A DNA stretch of 24,160 nucleotides, taken from positions 1 through 24,160 of the forward strand of contig CAUZEO010000035.1 in NCBI GenBank assembly GCA_963578625.1, written 5' to 3'. Both the position numbers and the translations under genes were made by a program. Numbering within the stretch: position 1 is the first letter of the stretch; every line of letters begins with the position of its first letter. This DNA is from CAUZEO01 sp963578625. Lineage in GTDB: Bacteria > Verrucomicrobiota > Kiritimatiellia > SLOV01. The notes under the pieces are model-generated. The model had not been told where the DNA came from. It saw only the letters and a program-made list of their open reading frames with translations, and did not search any database. Shown here piece by piece: positions 20,295 to 24,160 of this stretch.

Positions 20295-21716
20295 CTAATC
20301 GGTCGCGGGCTGGCTCTGTTGGATCATCTGGTCAACATCCACATTGGAGACCATCTTCTTCGTGCCGTCGGGCCATGCGATCTTGAGCGTGACCGGCTCG
20401 CGCCGGCTGCCCAGGCCGAAGTGGAGGGTCAGGTCGTTCTGGTTTCCCTCCCCCGTGCCCGCTTCCACTTCGCGCGATAAAATGATTCCACCGCCGAGGT
20501 CGATCCGCACCTGCGCCCCGATCGCCGCGCGATTGACGGTGCTGCCGTTGCCTTCGAGGCGGACCTTGATCCAGTGATTGTTGTTGCCCCGGTTCTGGTA
20601 GAGCCGGCCGCCGGTGGCGAGGTCCAAAAACCCGTCGTTGTTGAAATCAGCCCAGGCCGCCTGGTAGGTGGTCGGCATCCCTGCCAGTCCTTCCGCCTCG
20701 GTCACGTTCGTGAAGGCCCAATTGCCGTCGTTGCGCCACAGGCGGGAATGATCGCCAGCGTAGACCGTGGAGTAGTACAGGTCGAGGTCACCGTCGTTAT
20801 CGTAGTCCGCCAGGGCAGGCGAACCGTAGGACTCCTGCCAGGCGCTTTCGGTAAGTTCCCATTTCTGTTCAAAATGCCAGTCTTTGGATGGCCCCAGGTT
20901 CTGGTAGAGCCGAGCCCGGTCCTGCCACGCGTCCGGATGACTGAAGTTCCCCGCGAACAAATCGATATAGCCGTCGTTATTCATGTCCCCCCAGCACGAA
21001 CCGATCGAGTGGCCATAGGAGTAGCGCCACCCGTCGTAGGTTCCCGCAACGCCTAAGGCCTGGGCCACGTCGGTAAGTACGCCGTTGCCGTCGTTGCGCC
21101 AGAGATAGTTCGCCTCGATGCGGTAATTCGACACGTAGATATCCGGATCGCCGTCCTGATCGAAGTCGCAAGCGGTGACCCCGCGACCCGGGAATCTCAC
21201 ATTATCCGGCGGGACCGGTGGTTCTTCCCAGATTTTTGTAAAGGCTTTGCCCTGGTTGTTGGAAAGGACCGAGTCCAGTTCGTAGCCGTTGCCCTCGTAG
21301 GCGCCGATGTAAAGGTCGACGTAGGCATCCCCATCCAGGTCTGCCCAGCAGGCGCCCTGGTTGCTGTTTCCGGGCAGCTCCGGCAGATCGATCTGGGTGA
21401 AGTTGCCGGTTCCGCCATCGTTACGCATCACCCGGCCCACGGAAAGATCGAAGATGTCGAGGTATCCGTCATTGTTGAAATCACCCCACACGCCCGAGCC
21501 GTGACCCGCCAGCGCGGTAAAGTTTGTCCCGCCGTCGTTGCGATGAAGCGTGGCGCCGGTGTAGAGATCCGGGTAGCCGTCATTGTTGAAATCGCACCAG
21601 GTTGAATTGGCATTACCCAACCCGGCAGCGAACAGCGCTTCCGTCCGGTTCGTGAAGGATCCGAACGCGAAGGTGGGCAGGAGTACGAAGACGACGGAAA
21701 GGTGATGAGAGTTCAT
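20295..21716 (-). CDS. Exported FG-GAP/VCBS-repeat protein with UnbV/ASPIC C-terminal domain
   Basis: A 473-residue protein with a short signal peptide (HHLSVVFVLLPTFAFGS). Integrin-type FG-GAP repeats with Ca-binding D-x-[ND]-x-DG loops recur at intervals: DFNNDGYPDLY, DFNNDGYLDIF, DLDGDAYVDLY, DFDQDGDPDIY, DMNNDGYIDLF, DYDNDGDLDLY and DFNNDGFLDLA. They would build a seven-bladed propeller. The end (AAIGAQVRIDLGGGI, then HFGLGSR and VTLKIAWPDG) is the UnbV/ASPIC domain. Such proteins are extracellular and are thought to mediate adhesion or binding; no catalytic site is evident. The gene precedes the 83-residue gene by eight bases, so it may share a transcript with the methyltransferase despite the different role. 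The next upstream gene is a transposase remnant. Confidence 0.9.
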   Translation of the reverse strand: MNSHHLSVVFVLLPTFAFGSFTNRTEALFAAGLGNANSTWCDFNNDGYPDLYTGATLHRNDGGTNFTALAGHGSGVWGDFNNDGYLDIFDLSVGRVMRNDGGTGNFTQIDLPELPGNSNQGACWADLDGDAYVDLYIGAYEGNGYELDSVLSNNQGKAFTKIWEEPPVPPDNVRFPGRGVTACDFDQDGDPDIYVSNYRIEANYLWRNDGNGVLTDVAQALGVAGTYDGWRYSYGHSIGSCWGDMNNDGYIDLFAGNFSHPDAWQDRARLYQNLGPSKDWHFEQKWELTESAWQESYGSPALADYDNDGDLDLYYSTVYAGDHSRLWRNDGNWAFTNVTEAEGLAGMPTTYQAAWADFNNDGFLDLATGGRLYQNRGNNNHWIKVRLEGNGSTVNRAAIGAQVRIDLGGGIILSREVEAGTGEGNQNDLTLHFGLGSRREPVTLKIAWPDGTKKMVSNVDVDQMIQQSQPATD

Positions 21717-21751
21717 AATTAAAATCTCGCAGGAAAAAAGGGGTCGGTGTG

Positions 21752-22012
21752 TTAATTTGTTAAATACCGAAAGGCTTTACGCAACCGCCGGACTTTCACG
21801 TGGTTCCCTTCCCGGAACATCTTCACCGCATGATACATACTCGTACGAGTTTCCATGCCCAGATGTTCAATTACCCAATCGTTCTTCATTGATGTCCGGC
21901 TTCTGACCAGCCAAGCCAGGCTCTGCTTACGAAAATCGTTTTTCGGCAGTGCCTTCACTTGCTCCCCATCGAGCTTTAAATCCCGCAAGCCCTTCTCCAG
22001 CAGCTCCTCCAC
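21752..22012 (-). pseudogene. C-terminal remnant of a REP-associated tyrosine transposase (RAYT/IS200-like)
   Basis: The 86 residues read VEELLEKGLRDLKLDGEQV, LPKNDFRKQSLAWLVRSRTS, VIEHLGMETRTSMYHAV and REGNHVKVRRLRKAF. This is the helix-turn-helix tail that follows the Y1 nuclease domain in many RAYT proteins of Verrucomicrobia- and Kiritimatiellota-type genomes: a helical lead, K-x-D-x-R-K, W-L-V-R then a DnaA-like HTH. The N-terminal His-u-His and Tyr nuclease part is absent. In the same frame a TGA occurs 39 bases upstream of the GTG used as start, and the sequence beyond has no transposase sense. It cannot catalyse transposition, but shows that a RAYT once inserted here and may have mobilised the REP-like palindromes in the window. 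Confidence 0.65.
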
Positions 22013-22118
22013 AGCCTGCTCGTCGTGAGCGTTTTGGCCTCAAGGAGAAATAAATAAATCCCATCCCAAACCGACCTTATCTCAGTGCCATTCCACACGG
22101 ACCCCTAATTTCAAGAAT

Positions 22119-24160
22119 TCAATTCAGCGTGTTGCGCAGGTGCTCACAATTGATGACTTTTTCCACCAGGTCGAACGGAACGTAAACATACTGGTTCTCC
22201 GTGGCATAACCGATTCGCGAGTCCGCCTGGGCCAGGGCGAATAGTTGTCGGGCGGCGGCGATCTCGGCATCGAGGATTCGGAGCAGGTCGGCGCGGCAAT
22301 GTTCCAAGTCGGCCGGAGCCTGTTCACCGCTGAGGATTGCATCCCGGGCAATCACGAATCGGACCTGCCTGCCCACGGACGCGAAGTATATCCGGGCTGC
22401 CTGCGCCACGCGCAGGTCCTCTGTAGCGGCGGCGCGCCGCCCGGGATCGGCCAATTCCAGTACTTCCTCCAATTTGGGCAGACCTGCCGCCCATCCAGCC
22501 GCCGTCTTTTCGAATTGCTCGGCGAGAACCTGTGCCGGATAGACGCCGCGCCAGCTTTCCAGGTCGTCGTAGGGAATCCCGACCATGGTAGCCAGAAAAC
22601 CGGTGGGTTTACCGTAGAGAAGATTGGCGGGACCCACCTGCATCGGGGCGTTGTACAATACCGGCTGGCAATAGGGAAATTCACGAAATGCATCGCTGAA
22701 TGCGGTCCAGGCCTTGCGCGCCGCAGGGACTGCCCTCGATCCGTAGTGGTCCGCCGCGACCTCATCGAGGACACTCGCCGCCGTTGCATTAGGTTGTTCG
22801 TCAAACCGCCGTGTCACTTGGAAGTTTACCGAGGGGTAGCTTCCGATAGCCCAGCTCAGGAACATCCCGTCCACTTTTTCCCTGGCCAGGTTTTCGCGGT
22901 GCTCGGCCACAAGGTCGAGAACCGGAAGGTACGGAAGTGTCGAAAGTTCCCATGCCGTGCCCACCTGGATCTTGGCCACGGTCTTTAGATTCCGCTTCGC
23001 GGCCTCCTGCCAATGGAGCTTCGCCCGCGGCCCCGGGCCGACCACGCAAAGCGCATATTCGCCGACAACGGTTTTAACCCCGCCCCGCTCGACTGGCGCC
23101 GCCCACTCGCTGACCGACATGAGCCAGACGTCATCCGGCAACCCCGCGACGAACTCCGGTGCGTCCCGGTGTTGGTTCCATCCCCAGTCCCACACGATGA
23201 CCTGGGCGGCGGGATTGCCTCGATGAACTCCCTGTTTGATCGCCTGGTGGAGTTCGGCGACGATCTCGACGTCCGTGCGTTCGGCGCAGCGCGGACAATC
23301 GGTTTTGCGAAAATGCGACGCACAGTGCGTCAGGTTTTCGGATGCGCTGATGGTGAAGACCCCGCCCAGTCCAGGCACTTCGGTAAACACATGCTCAAGT
23401 GCGTCACTGATCCACGTGCGAACACGCGGGCTGGAAGTGCACATGGCGACATGGCTCGCTTCCGGTACACCCGCCATGTCCGGCCGATCGGCGAAAAACG
23501 CCGGCGGCATGGCGCGCGGTTCGTTGAGGTAGAGATACACCGCGATGCCGTAGCGTTTGGCTCGCTCGACCAGATTCCGAAGATTGGACAGACGCTGTTG
23601 GTGGTCTTCACCGAATTCGGGAAAATCTTCACCTCCGGGCGCAAGCTGCCGCAACACGATGTGCAACCACACGCCGTTCACCCCCAAATCGGCGAAACGC
23701 GCCAGCAGCCCATCCGGGTAGGAGTCCATCCCGGCATCCAGGAGAGGGTCTCCCGTGACGCCGAAATAGGAGTAGACGATTCGCGGACCCTTTGAGCAGT
23801 TGTTCGCCGGAACCCTGCGAGGCGTACCGGTGTCCGGTCGGGCCAAATGACTGACGAACTCGAAGCGCGGTTCCGCGGGTCCGGCGATCGAAGCGCCGAA
23901 ATGCCGTTCGACAATCGCCTTGATCGAATCGGCGCCACGCCGGTCAACCTCGTCCGGTACGCGGTAGACAACCGGCTCGCACTTCGGCTTGAGGCCGCCC
24001 AGTTTTGCGAACAGAAAGAAATCCTCGCGTAACGCAAAGAGCAATTGTTCGGCGGTCATGTCCACCAGGATCAAGAGCTGCTCGTAAGGAAGCAGGTGCC
24101 AGTTCCGCCGAAGGACCGTCATGTAGGACCACTGCCTGTGCTCGGGCGGGATCACGATCG
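22119..24160 (-). CDS. Large TIM-barrel-like protein, probable glycoside hydrolase relative (5' end outside window)
   Basis: At least 678 residues; the frame is open to the window edge and the first residues (EHRQWSYMTVLRRNWHLLPY) look internal, so the true start is outside. Residues about 125-470 have barrel-like strands: RIVYSYFGVTGDPLLD, GVNGVWLHIVL, GIAVYLYLNEP, GLGGVFTISASEN, QVIVWDWGWN, WLMSVSEW and GMFLSWAIGSYPS. The spacing recalls GH20-type and related families, with Glu273 of SASEN where GH20 has Asp-Glu. A cysteine cluster (THCASH, then DCPRCAER, about 277-291) could bind metal. The C-terminal about 200 residues are helical. No signal peptide is visible in this part. The substrate is unknown; a sugar-related function is suggested by the fold and neighbourhood. 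Confidence 0.7.
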   Translation of the reverse strand, partial: IVIPPEHRQWSYMTVLRRNWHLLPYEQLLILVDMTAEQLLFALREDFFLFAKLGGLKPKCEPVVYRVPDEVDRRGADSIKAIVERHFGASIAGPAEPRFEFVSHLARPDTGTPRRVPANNCSKGPRIVYSYFGVTGDPLLDAGMDSYPDGLLARFADLGVNGVWLHIVLRQLAPGGEDFPEFGEDHQQRLSNLRNLVERAKRYGIAVYLYLNEPRAMPPAFFADRPDMAGVPEASHVAMCTSSPRVRTWISDALEHVFTEVPGLGGVFTISASENLTHCASHFRKTDCPRCAERTDVEIVAELHQAIKQGVHRGNPAAQVIVWDWGWNQHRDAPEFVAGLPDDVWLMSVSEWAAPVERGGVKTVVGEYALCVVGPGPRAKLHWQEAAKRNLKTVAKIQVGTAWELSTLPYLPVLDLVAEHRENLAREKVDGMFLSWAIGSYPSVNFQVTRRFDEQPNATAASVLDEVAADHYGSRAVPAARKAWTAFSDAFREFPYCQPVLYNAPMQVGPANLLYGKPTGFLATMVGIPYDDLESWRGVYPAQVLAEQFEKTAAGWAAGLPKLEEVLELADPGRRAAATEDLRVAQAARIYFASVGRQVRFVIARDAILSGEQAPADLEHCRADLLRILDAEIAAARQLFALAQADSRIGYATENQYVYVPFDLVEKVINCEHLRNTLN

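Noticed and set aside
20500..21716. Possible tandem DNA repeats such as GTCGTTATTGTTG-like stretches
   Set aside because: These are the codons of the repeated D-x-N-x-DG protein loops of the FG-GAP protein, not an independent DNA repeat or CRISPR array.
1..24160. CRISPR arrays, tRNA or rRNA genes, riboswitches
   Set aside because: No regularly spaced direct repeats, no cloverleaf with TTCGA-type arm and no conserved riboswitch core could be found by eye on either strand.

Overview
The window is GC-rich (by eye around 60%) and dense in secreted or transported carbohydrate-processing genes. The mix includes a UnbV/ASPIC FG-GAP protein, DUF4091/GH123-like, DUF6259-like and GH20-like TIM-barrel proteins, GH32/43-type propellers, a MalF-like permease with extra membrane helices, and a RAYT transposase tail. 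This points to the PVC group, most likely Kiritimatiellota/Verrucomicrobiota or Lentisphaerota, probably a metagenome-type genome. That placement is inference from gene content; there is no rRNA or marker gene here.

Layout. (1) 1-4184, minus strand: a compact operon of a TPR-like exported protein, a membrane-anchored solute-binding protein, a MalF-like permease and the start of a MalG-like permease, with junctions of 0-10 bases. No ATPase is visible. (2) 4185-5803: repeat-rich DNA around one exported protein gene (4493-5482), with several perfect hairpins and a nested ~182-base dyad. (3) 5804-8329: an 841-residue orphan protein. (4) 8330-14855: an accessory zone with intact genes (sugar isomerase-like TIM barrel, GH20-like protein, DUF4091/GH123-like protein) between damaged ones. 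The damaged genes are a GH43/32 N-terminus without its C-terminus, a frameshifted lamin-tail-like protein, a free C-terminal domain, a GH32-like gene lacking its middle, and two overlapping relics. (5) 14850-18556, minus: a DUF6259-like hydrolase followed by a divergent M19 dipeptidase. (6) 18921-21716, minus: UnbV/FG-GAP protein, a conserved-looking 83-residue protein and an RlmL-type rRNA methyltransferase, possibly co-transcribed. (7) 21752-22012: C-terminal remnant of a REP-associated transposase. (8) 22119-24160: a large TIM-barrel-like protein running off the window.

Taken together this looks like a glycan-utilisation neighbourhood: exported hydrolases cut polymer outside or in the periplasm, the ABC importer takes up oligosaccharide, and the isomerase-like protein acts on released sugar. 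The GH20-like and GH123-like genes hint at hexosamine-containing substrates, but the substrate cannot be read from sequence alone. I did not find a convincing new defence or mobile system. The most unusual features are the nested palindrome at 5518-5699, the other hairpin repeats together with a RAYT remnant, and the cluster of partly deleted carbohydrate genes.
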